From: Desulforhopalus sp.
GTDB taxonomy: Bacteria; Desulfobacterota; Desulfobulbia; Desulfobulbales; Desulfocapsaceae
Length of the DNA stretch: 64,000 nt
Reading direction: 5' to 3'
Assembly (NCBI GenBank): GCA_030247675.1
Contig: JAOTRX010000011.1
Span: 102,352-166,351 of the forward strand
The notes under the pieces were generated by a model. That model saw only the letters and a program-made list of their open reading frames with translations. It searched no databases and had not been told where the DNA came from. Position numbers and translations under genes: made by a program. Of this stretch, positions 42,637 through 49,667 are shown piece after piece; the stretch's first letter is position 1, and every line of letters starts with the position of its first letter.

Positions 42637-43710
42637 ATGAAAAATAAGCGTACCGTGCTGGTGACCGGAGGTTGTGGGTTCATCGGGGCGAATTTTGTTC
42701 GGTTGCTGCACAGCCACCATGGCGATTGGCGGGTGGTAAATCTTGATAAACTCACCTATGCCGGTAACTTGCAAAACCTTGCGGGGATTATCGAAGGGGA
42801 AAACTACCGCTTTGTCCGGGGCGATATCTGCGATGCCGAATTGGTTGAGAGGCTTTTTCATGAGGAAGGCTTTGACACGGTTGTCCACTTCGCCGCCGAG
42901 TCGCATGTCGATCGATCGATTACCGGCCCCGGAGAGTTCATCCGCACCAATATTGGCGGCACCTTTACCCTCCTTGAAGCAGCGCGGCAGAATTGGCCGG
43001 GGGACAAGGCGCAGGAGGCAGGACACTGTTTTCTCCATGTCAGTACCGATGAGGTCTACGGTTCTCTTGGTTCGACCGGGTATTTCACCGAGACCACGGC
43101 CTACGACCCACGGTCGCCGTATTCGGCATCGAAGGCCTCCTCCGACCACCTGGCAAGTGCCTATTTCCACACCTACGGTCTGCCGGTGCGCATAACCAAC
43201 TGTTCGAACAACTACGGGCCGTATCAATTTCCGGAAAAACTCATCCCCCTCATCTTCAATAACGCCCTGAACAACCGACCCCTGCCGGTTTACGGTGACG
43301 GCAAGAATGTCCGCGACTGGTTGTATGTGCAGGATCACTGTGAGGCGATTGTCGAGGTGTTGACCAAGGGTAGGAACGGCCAGTGCTACAATATCGGTGG
43401 CAATAACGAGAAGCAAAATCTTGAGGTGGTCACCCTTATCTGTGATCTTCTTGACAAAAAGCTTGGCCTGGGCGAATCAGGGCAGCCGCGCCGCTCGCTT
43501 ATCACCTTCGTGGCCGATCGTTTGGGCCATGACCGCCGCTACGCCATCGATGCAACGAAAATCAAGGAGCAGCTTGGTTGGCAGCCGCGGATGACCTTTG
43601 CCGAGGGTATGGACCAAACCGTCGATTGGTATCTTGCCAACCTTCATTGGGTGGCCGATATCGTCAGCGGCGAATACCAGATGTATTATGCCGAGATGTA
43701 TCGCTTGTAA
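42637..43710 (+). CDS. rfbB: dTDP-glucose 4,6-dehydratase
   Basis: Second step of dTDP-L-rhamnose synthesis for O-antigen or exopolysaccharide. A 357-residue extended short-chain dehydrogenase, with NAD-binding VLVTGGCGFIGANF, the active-site STDEVYGSL (Asp-Glu pair) and YSASKASSDHL with the Tyr-xxx-Lys. RDWLYVQDHCEAI and YNIGGNNE are also typical. The frame is open to 42586; the ATG at 42637 gives the family N-terminus. It is followed after 54 bases by rfbC. rfbA and rfbD are not in the window. Confidence 0.95.
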   Translation: MKNKRTVLVTGGCGFIGANFVRLLHSHHGDWRVVNLDKLTYAGNLQNLAGIIEGENYRFVRGDICDAELVERLFHEEGFDTVVHFAAESHVDRSITGPGEFIRTNIGGTFTLLEAARQNWPGDKAQEAGHCFLHVSTDEVYGSLGSTGYFTETTAYDPRSPYSASKASSDHLASAYFHTYGLPVRITNCSNNYGPYQFPEKLIPLIFNNALNNRPLPVYGDGKNVRDWLYVQDHCEAIVEVLTKGRNGQCYNIGGNNEKQNLEVVTLICDLLDKKLGLGESGQPRRSLITFVADRLGHDRRYAIDATKIKEQLGWQPRMTFAEGMDQTVDWYLANLHWVADIVSGEYQMYYAEMYRL

Positions 43711-43764
43711 GTGCCGGGATGCATTGCACGGCAATATCCGAACCTTTTGAATATTTAGATATCA

Positions 43765-44346
43765 ATGAAAGTTACAGCAACAGCCATTCCAGAAGTTTTG
43801 CTCATCGAGCCACGGGTGTTCGGTGATGACCGGGGTTTTTTCTTTGAGAGTTTTAATCAGCGCGAGTGGCTGGAAGAGACCGGACTGAAGCGGGATTTCG
43901 TTCAGGACAACCATTCTCGGTCAAATAAAGGGGTTTTGCGTGGTCTGCACTATCAGATCAAGCAATCCCAGGGGAAGCTGGTGCGGGTGGTCAGCGGTGA
44001 GGTCTTCGATGTTGCTGTTGATTTGCGGCGATCATCCGCCACCTTCGGCAAATGGGTCGGAGCCCTGCTGTCGGCGGAGAATAAGTTGCAGCTGTGGATC
44101 CCCGAAGGTTTTGGCCATGGTTTTGTCGTTTTGTCCGAGACTGCGGAGTTTCTTTACCGCACCACCGACTATTACGCCCCAGAGTATGAGCGCTGCATCA
44201 TCTGGAATGACCCTGAACTGGGCATTGAGTGGCCGATATCGGCGCCGCCAGTCCTTTCCACAAAAGATGCCGCCGGCCTTCCCTTCCGCAGTGCCGAAGT
44301 TTTCGAGGCAGATCCGGGCAACGACAGATTCACGAGTCCTAAGTAA
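43765..44346 (+). CDS. rfbC: dTDP-4-dehydrorhamnose 3,5-epimerase
   Basis: Third step of dTDP-L-rhamnose synthesis, a cupin of 193 residues. The family marks are DDRGFFFESF, NHSRSNKGVLRGLHYQ with the catalytic His, GEVFDVAVDLRRSS, WIPEGFGHGFVVLS and the substrate Tyr in FLYRTTDYY. It is paired with rfbB on the same strand. A small lipoprotein gene follows 8 bases on, in all likelihood in the same transcript. Confidence 0.95.
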   Translation: MKVTATAIPEVLLIEPRVFGDDRGFFFESFNQREWLEETGLKRDFVQDNHSRSNKGVLRGLHYQIKQSQGKLVRVVSGEVFDVAVDLRRSSATFGKWVGALLSAENKLQLWIPEGFGHGFVVLSETAEFLYRTTDYYAPEYERCIIWNDPELGIEWPISAPPVLSTKDAAGLPFRSAEVFEADPGNDRFTSPK

Positions 44347-44354
44347 GGTGAGCC

Positions 44355-44579
44355 ATGCAAAAATACATGAATTTACTGTGTGTCCTGTTCCTGCTCTGCA
44401 GCAGTTGTGCGTCGTACTCAGGTAAGAAAAAGATGGTCATTCTTCAGGATCCTAAAACCATGGACTTCGTTGAATGCGAAGTCAGCGATCAGTTTGTGAC
44501 GCCCGCATCCTACAGCAAAAATGAAGAGTGCGTTGAAGGGTATAAGAAGCAGGGGTTCGTTGTTTGGGGGGAAAGGTAA
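44355..44579 (+). CDS. Small lipoprotein of unknown function
   Basis: A 74-residue protein with a lipoprotein signal ending in a lipobox (LCVLFLLCSSC, acylated Cys about residue 19). The mature peptide, about 55 residues, holds two more cysteines (FVECEVS and NEECVEG) that could form a disulfide, and a VILQDPKTMDF strand. The pattern resembles small lipoproteins of deltaproteobacteria that carry a short CxxG-like loop, but no family name is certain. It lies 8 bases after rfbC. Confidence 0.65.
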   Translation: MQKYMNLLCVLFLLCSSCASYSGKKKMVILQDPKTMDFVECEVSDQFVTPASYSKNEECVEGYKKQGFVVWGER

Positions 44580-44586
44580 GGCCGGC

Positions 44587-45363
44587 CTACACTGATTTTG
44601 TCATTGGGGCGCCTATCTCGAAGAAGGCATCGAGATTTTCCTTGTGCCTTTCTTGGAGAAAGGTCAAGAAGGCATAACAGCTGGTGCTGAGGATTCGGTC
44701 GCTTGGAAAGCCGATATTTTCTATAAATTCGGTGCATTCGGTAAATCGTCCAACGTTGTAGGCGATGTGTGCGTCGCTGCCGAAGGTGAGGCAGGCGCCA
44801 TGACGGCCAACTGCCTCAGCGAGGGAGCTGCAGTTTTTCTCACTGCCGGGACGGGAGGTGGTGAGCGAGGAGTTGTTGATCTCGACCAGGACCTTATAGG
44901 CACTTGCCGCCTTGGCTACCTCCTCGACATCGATTGGAAAGGCGGGGTTGCCGCCGTGGGCGAAGACATCGATCTTCCCTGAGGCCATGGCCCCGATAAC
45001 CGCATCGGTATGCCGGTTCTTGGTGGAAGGTTCGATGACCGGCTCATGGAGGCTGGCGAGGACGATATCCAACAGTGGTGGTAGGCTGTCATCGATATCA
45101 AGCTTACCCTGCCAGTCGATGATGTTTGCCTCTATACCCCTGAGAACCCCTACCCCGTTAAGGATCCGGGGGATGACCCGCATGTTCCTGAAGTACCAGA
45201 TGTGTGGGCTGCCCGGCATGGCCGGGCCATGTTCTGTTAAAGCCAGGAGCTTGATTCCAGCGGCAGCGGCGGCGGCGACGTTCTCACCCAGTGTGCTGTA
45301 AGCGTGGCCGCTGGCGATTGTGTGGGTATGGCTATCAACCTCAATGTGCATTCGGACACTCAT
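44587..45363 (-). CDS. PHP-domain phosphoesterase (YcdX-like)
   Basis: A 258-residue metal-dependent phosphatase of the PHP family. The metal residues appear in the usual order: DSHTHTIAS near the start, TEHGPAMPG, GIEANIID, ASLHEP, FAHGGNP and the closing FGSDAH. YcdX-type members bind three zinc ions and act on small phosphate esters. The natural substrate is unknown. The frame is open to 45438, but the upstream part lies in a duplicated non-coding repeat; ATGs at 45363 and 45351 are better starts. It converges on the lipoprotein gene. Confidence 0.83.
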   Translation of the reverse strand: MSVRMHIEVDSHTHTIASGHAYSTLGENVAAAAAAGIKLLALTEHGPAMPGSPHIWYFRNMRVIPRILNGVGVLRGIEANIIDWQGKLDIDDSLPPLLDIVLASLHEPVIEPSTKNRHTDAVIGAMASGKIDVFAHGGNPAFPIDVEEVAKAASAYKVLVEINNSSLTTSRPGSEKNCSSLAEAVGRHGACLTFGSDAHIAYNVGRFTECTEFIENIGFPSDRILSTSCYAFLTFLQERHKENLDAFFEIGAPMTKSV

Positions 45364-45422
45364 GGCGAGAGATTGGCGGGATGGAAGCTTGGTTTTTATC
45401 CGCCTCCGGTAGGTACCGCGTT

Positions 45423-45466
45423 TATACCGCAAGGGCATACGATTAGTTTGAGCAGATAGCTGCTCA
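45423..45466. repeat. Duplicated hairpin segment, copy 1
   Basis: TATACCGCAAGGGCATA, then 9 variable bases, then the inverted repeat TGAGCAG-ATAG-CTGCTCA (45449-45466). The second copy is 187 bases to the right. Confidence 0.7.
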
Positions 45467-45609
45467 GCTCAGTTTTATCTTACAGTTTGTGGCGGATTTG
45501 TCCAGCGGATCGATACTGTCGTTTTGGCGGTTTGTGACATTCTGCCGTTCGACCAAATTACCATTTGGAGACTGGCAAGTTGATCGGTTTCTCGTTAATA
45601 TGAAATACG

Positions 45610-45654
45610 TATACCGCAAGGGCATATGTTTCGTTTGAGCAGACAAGCTGCTCA
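45610..45654. repeat. Duplicated hairpin segment, copy 2
   Basis: TATACCGCAAGGGCATA followed by TGAGCAG-ACAAG-CTGCTCA (45636-45654). The arms are identical to copy 1, while the loop differs and is one base longer. Confidence 0.7.
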
Positions 45655-45787
45655 ACGCAGCTTGTAAAAACCTTCTCCCTTTTCGGCGGGCTCGAACGAA
45701 CCTTAGTTTTGGCCATTTTCTTTATCAGGACAATTTTTGCCACTGGGCAAAGGTTCATTTATCAACTTTTACTGTGATGAATAATCG

Positions 45788-47029
45788 ATGAAAAAGATAC
45801 AAGTAACTAACCCGGTTGTGGAGCTGGATGGCGATGAGATGACGCGGATTATCTGGCAATTTATTAAAGAATCGCTGATCTTACCCTATCTTGATCTGGA
45901 TATCCGTTACTACGATTTGTCGATCCAGTCGAGAGATGCCAGTGATGATCAGGTGACCATTGATGCGGCCAACGCTATCAAACAATTCGGGGTCGGCATT
46001 AAATGCGCGACAATCACACCCGATGAAGGACGGGTGAAGGAATTCAAGCTGAAAAAGATGTACAAATCGCCAAACGGCACGATCCGCAATATTCTTGACG
46101 GGACGGTGTTTCGCGAGCCTATCGTGGTGAAGAATATTCCCCGGCTGGTAACTACTTGGAAAAGGCCGATTTGTATTGGGCGCCACGCCTTCGGCGACCA
46201 ATACAAGGCAACTGATTTTGTTGTTCAAGGACGGGGAAAATTGACGGTTACCTTTACTCCTGAGGATGGCAGCGAGCCCCAGAGCTACGACGTGTATAAC
46301 TTCCAGGGCTGCGGGGTGGCAATGACCATGTATAACACCGATGCCTCGATCACCGGCTTTGCTCATTCGTGTTTTAACCAGGCCATTCATAAAAAGTGGC
46401 CATTATACCTTTCAACAAAAAATACTATTTTAAAACAGTATGATGGGCGGTTTAAAGACATCTTTGCCGAACTCTACCAAAGCACCTACAAAGGGCTGAT
46501 GGATGCCCTGGGTATCACCTATGAACATCGCCTGATTGACGACATGGTGGCCTCAGCGCTGAAATGGGATGGTGGCTTTGTCTGGGCCTGCAAAAATTAT
46601 GATGGTGATGTCCAGTCGGATACCCTGGCACAGGGTTTCGGCTCGCTTGGCTTGATGACCTCAACCCTGGTGACTCCGGATGGTAAGACCATGGAGGCCG
46701 AGGCCGCACATGGTACCGTCACCCGCCATTACCGGGAGCATCAGCAGGGAAGACCAACCTCCACTAACCCCATTGCCTCGATCTTCGCCTGGACGAGGGG
46801 CTTGGCCTTCCGCGGCAAAATGGATGGTAACCGGCCGCTCATAGCCTTTTGCCAGGCGCTGGAAGATGTTTGTATCGAGACGGTGGAAGATGGGAAAATG
46901 ACCAAAGACCTGGCCTTGTGCATTTACGGGAAGGATCTCCAGCCGAACCACTATTTAACGACTGAGGCCTTTTTGGCGGTCCTTGCCACAAATCTACAGG
47001 AGAAGCTGGCCAAAGGCTTCGAGGAGTAA
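45788..47029 (+). CDS. icd: NADP-dependent isocitrate dehydrogenase, eukaryotic-like type
   Basis: Oxidises isocitrate to 2-oxoglutarate. The 413-residue protein belongs to the subfamily shared with eukaryotic cytosolic and mitochondrial enzymes rather than E. coli Icd. It opens with VVELDGDEMTRIIW, then ATITPDEGRVKEF, KSPNGTIRNILDGTVFREPI, IGRHAFGDQYKATDF, the metal site LIDDMVASALKWDGG and EAAHGTVTRHYR. In sulfate reducers it supplies 2-oxoglutarate and may run in either direction. It stands alone, and a hairpin terminator follows about 140 bases later. Confidence 0.95.
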   Translation: MKKIQVTNPVVELDGDEMTRIIWQFIKESLILPYLDLDIRYYDLSIQSRDASDDQVTIDAANAIKQFGVGIKCATITPDEGRVKEFKLKKMYKSPNGTIRNILDGTVFREPIVVKNIPRLVTTWKRPICIGRHAFGDQYKATDFVVQGRGKLTVTFTPEDGSEPQSYDVYNFQGCGVAMTMYNTDASITGFAHSCFNQAIHKKWPLYLSTKNTILKQYDGRFKDIFAELYQSTYKGLMDALGITYEHRLIDDMVASALKWDGGFVWACKNYDGDVQSDTLAQGFGSLGLMTSTLVTPDGKTMEAEAAHGTVTRHYREHQQGRPTSTNPIASIFAWTRGLAFRGKMDGNRPLIAFCQALEDVCIETVEDGKMTKDLALCIYGKDLQPNHYLTTEAFLAVLATNLQEKLAKGFEE

Positions 47030-47167
47030 GAGTGGACCTGGCATACTGCTTTTCAGAGTGCGCTTCGTACCTTGTGTAGAATTATATTCTTGTTTTTTGA
47101 TTCAATTTTCTGTGGATACTATAACTGTTTTAAGGGGGCAGTGTTTAGAAAACCTTAGATATGCATG

Positions 47168-47207
47168 AAGGGATGGTCAAAAAACAGGTCATCCCTTTGT
47201 GCTTTTT
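47168..47207 (+). terminator. Terminator of icd
   Basis: AAGGGATG at 47168-47175 pairs with CATCCCTT at 47190-47197, followed by a T-rich tract (TTTGTGCTTTTT). The rest of the 298-base gap to the next gene shows nothing else. Confidence 0.7.
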
Positions 47208-47327
47208 ATGCTTTTCGATTCGTCTGCATCTGCCCCAAAGGGCACTAATCCCGATGGACTGATAGTGCTGAGGCATGTGCAAGAATAACCCCTCATCCCG
47301 GAAGCAGGCGGCAGAGGGGGTGAACCA

Positions 47328-47759
47328 TTAACCGTAAACCAGTGACCCGCCCGAGTAGCCCAATCCTCCCGCACAGGCGAGACAGAGAAAATAGAAAATC
47401 ACCATTTTTCTCTGACTGGCTCCCTTTCTCTTTATGATAACGGCGGCTATCAAGAGAACAGTAAGCACCGTGGCGAGAATCATTTTTGCAATGATAAAGC
47501 CATTCCACGCCCCTTGCTGTAAGTGAAGCCAATCCAGCATACCGGCACCGATAACCGGGCCAATGGAGAGCAGGGCAAGGACACAGCAGTGAAAGGCAGT
47601 CTGATCAAAGACCTCTTTTTTCATGACTAGACCGAGGAGGGAAAACACCACCATGCCAATAATCATGCCCATCGGCACATGGGTGAGCATGGGGTGGAGC
47701 GGGTGGGTAAATCCCACCGCCGCCAGAAAGGTGTAAAGGCTTTCAACCATTGAGTTCAT
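47328..47759 (-). CDS. DUF2231-type four-span membrane protein
   Basis: A 143-residue inner-membrane protein with four spans. The segment GFTHPLHPMLTHVPMGMI carries the histidines typical of DUF2231 proteins, which are thought to bind haem or interact with respiratory partners. Two adjacent cysteines (FHCCVLAL) lie in the second span. It is downstream of a cytochrome c lipoprotein gene on the same strand (162-base gap), which suggests a common electron-transfer role. Confidence 0.72.
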   Translation of the reverse strand: MNSMVESLYTFLAAVGFTHPLHPMLTHVPMGMIIGMVVFSLLGLVMKKEVFDQTAFHCCVLALLSIGPVIGAGMLDWLHLQQGAWNGFIIAKMILATVLTVLLIAAVIIKRKGASQRKMVIFYFLCLACAGGLGYSGGSLVYG

Positions 47760-47837
47760 AATGCCCTCCTTTGTGAAGAGAATGATTGCGGTGGCAAACC
47801 TCCAATATGGAACAACCGCGATCCCTGTTGTAGTAAG

Positions 47838-47848
47838 TGATAATCATT
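47838..47848. promoter_or_regulatory. Fur-box-like core
   Basis: TGATAATCATT equals the centre of the Fur consensus, but the flanks match poorly. It lies 80 bases before the DUF2231 gene. Confidence 0.25.
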
Positions 47849-47921
47849 CCTGGTTACAATTACAAAGGACATTTCGCACACCGATCATTTCTCAGCCCAA
47901 GGTTGTTAAGCCAAGGTGTGG

Positions 47922-48245
47922 TTATTTGGCGCTTTTCAAGTAGGCATAAATATCTGCCGCATCTCGTTCGGAGATTTTTGACTCTGGAAAGGGTGGCATT
48001 ATTGGCGCATCTTTCTTTCGCAGTTTTTTGACAAAACTACCAAAGCTCATGTCGAGGTTGGTGATGTCGGGAGCTCGGCCACCTTTACCTGTTTCACCGT
48101 GACAGGCACCGCAGTTGTTCATCTTGTACCATGTTTGGCCGTTTCCCGGGTCGCCAACCGGGGCTGTTCCGCAAGAGGAAAGGGTCAGGAAAAGGAGAAA
48201 AGCACCGCAGCTTACGGCAATTTTACAATGATCGGCAGGCAGCAT
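47922..48245 (-). CDS. Mono-haem cytochrome c lipoprotein
   Basis: A 107-residue protein with a lipoprotein signal (AFLLFLTLSSC) and one haem site CGACHG at about residue 47. The probable distal Met is in APIMPPFPESK. The C-terminal ERDAADIYAYLKS helix completes a class I cytochrome c. It would sit on the periplasmic face of a membrane and pass electrons to an oxidase or reductase. The ATG at 48245 has AAGGAG 7 bases upstream and is preferred over the longer frame to 48332. Confidence 0.85.
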   Translation of the reverse strand: MLPADHCKIAVSCGAFLLFLTLSSCGTAPVGDPGNGQTWYKMNNCGACHGETGKGGRAPDITNLDMSFGSFVKKLRKKDAPIMPPFPESKISERDAADIYAYLKSAK

Positions 48246-48347
48246 ACAAACTCCTTGGTGGTAATAAATTGTTGAAAAATGAATGACAGACGAAGGTGCA
48301 GGCTGCTTGCATGGTAAAAAAGGCCAGCGCAAATGGCAAGGACATTT

Positions 48348-49640
48348 TCAGCGTTTGTCGAGCCGGGCCAGCGGGATGCCTGTGTCACCAATGGGCACCC
48401 TGGCCTGAAGCTCCTTGAGCAGTTGCTTCCTGGTGTTTTCCGGCTGGTTGAGCAGGAGGGCAAAAGGTATAAGCGTGTCATTTTGCGGGAAGTATCCGGC
48501 GTAACAGTAGACACCGGTGAGGGTGCCACTTTTCAGCGGTATTGATTCGTATTGCTTTAAAAGGGTGGCAAATGGTTTGAAGCGGCCAAGGATCTGAATC
48601 AGGGCGGCAGGACTTACCCGGTTTTGCCTCGATAGACCGGCACCGTCCATGACGATCAGCACCTCTTTGGGAAGGCCAAGGGAGGTCATTGCATAATTGC
48701 CGAAGGTCTGCCTACCCTTATCCCAGGTTGCAGGGAAACCGTAGGCTTGCAGGCCACAGGTGAGAAATAGCTGGTTGGCGATGAAGTTGTTGGAATATTT
48801 CAGACATTCTCTGACAATTTCCTCCAGAGGCGCAGGGCTTTGATGAATGAAAACAGGTTTGAGGCTGCCTGGAGTATTTTCTTTTTTGAAAGGATGCTGA
48901 ATGGTTATCCCGGCTTTTTGCAGCTGCGCCGTAAGAAGTTCACCAGCGTAGCGAAGGGTCGGCGATTTGTCCGCCTCAGGGGGCAGCATGTTGATATTGA
49001 GACGATAGGAGCCGGGAGCAAGTCCGCTACCTATTTGTTTCATCAGTGGAAGCAGAGGGGTTTCCGGTTCAGCGGAGCTGACCTTGCCGTTTTTACCGAC
49101 CAATATCGGCACGGCATTGAAATTGACGGCCAGGGCGCCGTTTGGGGCATCATAACTGTTTGCCGAATTTTCGTCGCTGGCTGTTTCGCCGTTCAGGCTG
49201 AAGACGCTGTCGTCGAGACATAGCGAGCGCAGTTTCGTTATTCCCATGCCGGCAAGTTTTTTGCCGATTTCGAGGATATTTGCGGAAGTGAGAAGTGGGT
49301 CGCCATAACCTTTGATATACAGGTTCGCTTGGCTATCGAGGAAAAAGTGCGTTTCAAAACGGTACTCCGGGCTGAGGAGCTCAAGCGCGATCAGGCTTGT
49401 CAGAACCTTCATGGTTGAAGCCGGCACAAAAAGGTCATCTGCCCGGTATCGGTGACGGCCGCTGCTGTCTTCGATCATGTAGCCACCGTTACTGATCAGA
49501 TGGTCGATATTGTCCTCGGCGGCAAGTGTATCCTGGACGCCGGCGGTGAGCATGAAAAACAAGAGAGCAAGTAACCAGGAGGTAGCGGCTGCAGTGGGAA
49601 TCTTTTGTGCCACGATTTGATTTCTTGCAGGGAATTTCAT
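48348..49640 (-). CDS. dacB: D-alanyl-D-alanine carboxypeptidase / PBP4 family
   Basis: Periplasmic low-mass penicillin-binding protein that trims or cuts peptidoglycan cross-links. The 430 residues have a signal peptide (about 1-41). The active-site triad is Ser-x-x-Lys in VPASTMKVLTS, Ser-x-Asn in KYSNNFIANQ and Lys-Ser-Gly in PLKSGTLTGV. The large insertion domain of class C PBPs is present but shorter than in E. coli PBP4. It lies 27 bases after the radical SAM/DUF2344 gene and 102 before the cytochrome gene, all on the - strand. Confidence 0.88.
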   Translation of the reverse strand: MKFPARNQIVAQKIPTAAATSWLLALLFFMLTAGVQDTLAAEDNIDHLISNGGYMIEDSSGRHRYRADDLFVPASTMKVLTSLIALELLSPEYRFETHFFLDSQANLYIKGYGDPLLTSANILEIGKKLAGMGITKLRSLCLDDSVFSLNGETASDENSANSYDAPNGALAVNFNAVPILVGKNGKVSSAEPETPLLPLMKQIGSGLAPGSYRLNINMLPPEADKSPTLRYAGELLTAQLQKAGITIQHPFKKENTPGSLKPVFIHQSPAPLEEIVRECLKYSNNFIANQLFLTCGLQAYGFPATWDKGRQTFGNYAMTSLGLPKEVLIVMDGAGLSRQNRVSPAALIQILGRFKPFATLLKQYESIPLKSGTLTGVYCYAGYFPQNDTLIPFALLLNQPENTRKQLLKELQARVPIGDTGIPLARLDKR

Positions 49641-49667
49641 AAAGTCTTCGAAGCCTGTTGTGTTCTG

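Larger units (their letters stand above)
45364..45787. other. 424-base divergent intergenic region with a duplicated segment
   Basis: Separates the PHP gene (-) from icd (+). It contains two imperfect copies of a 44-base segment (separate entries). No further gene is supported; short - strand frames here simply read through the repeats. Confidence 0.5.

Noticed and set aside
44587..44982. + strand frames opposite the PHP gene
   Set aside because: Antisense shadows of a protein with all metal-binding motifs in place.
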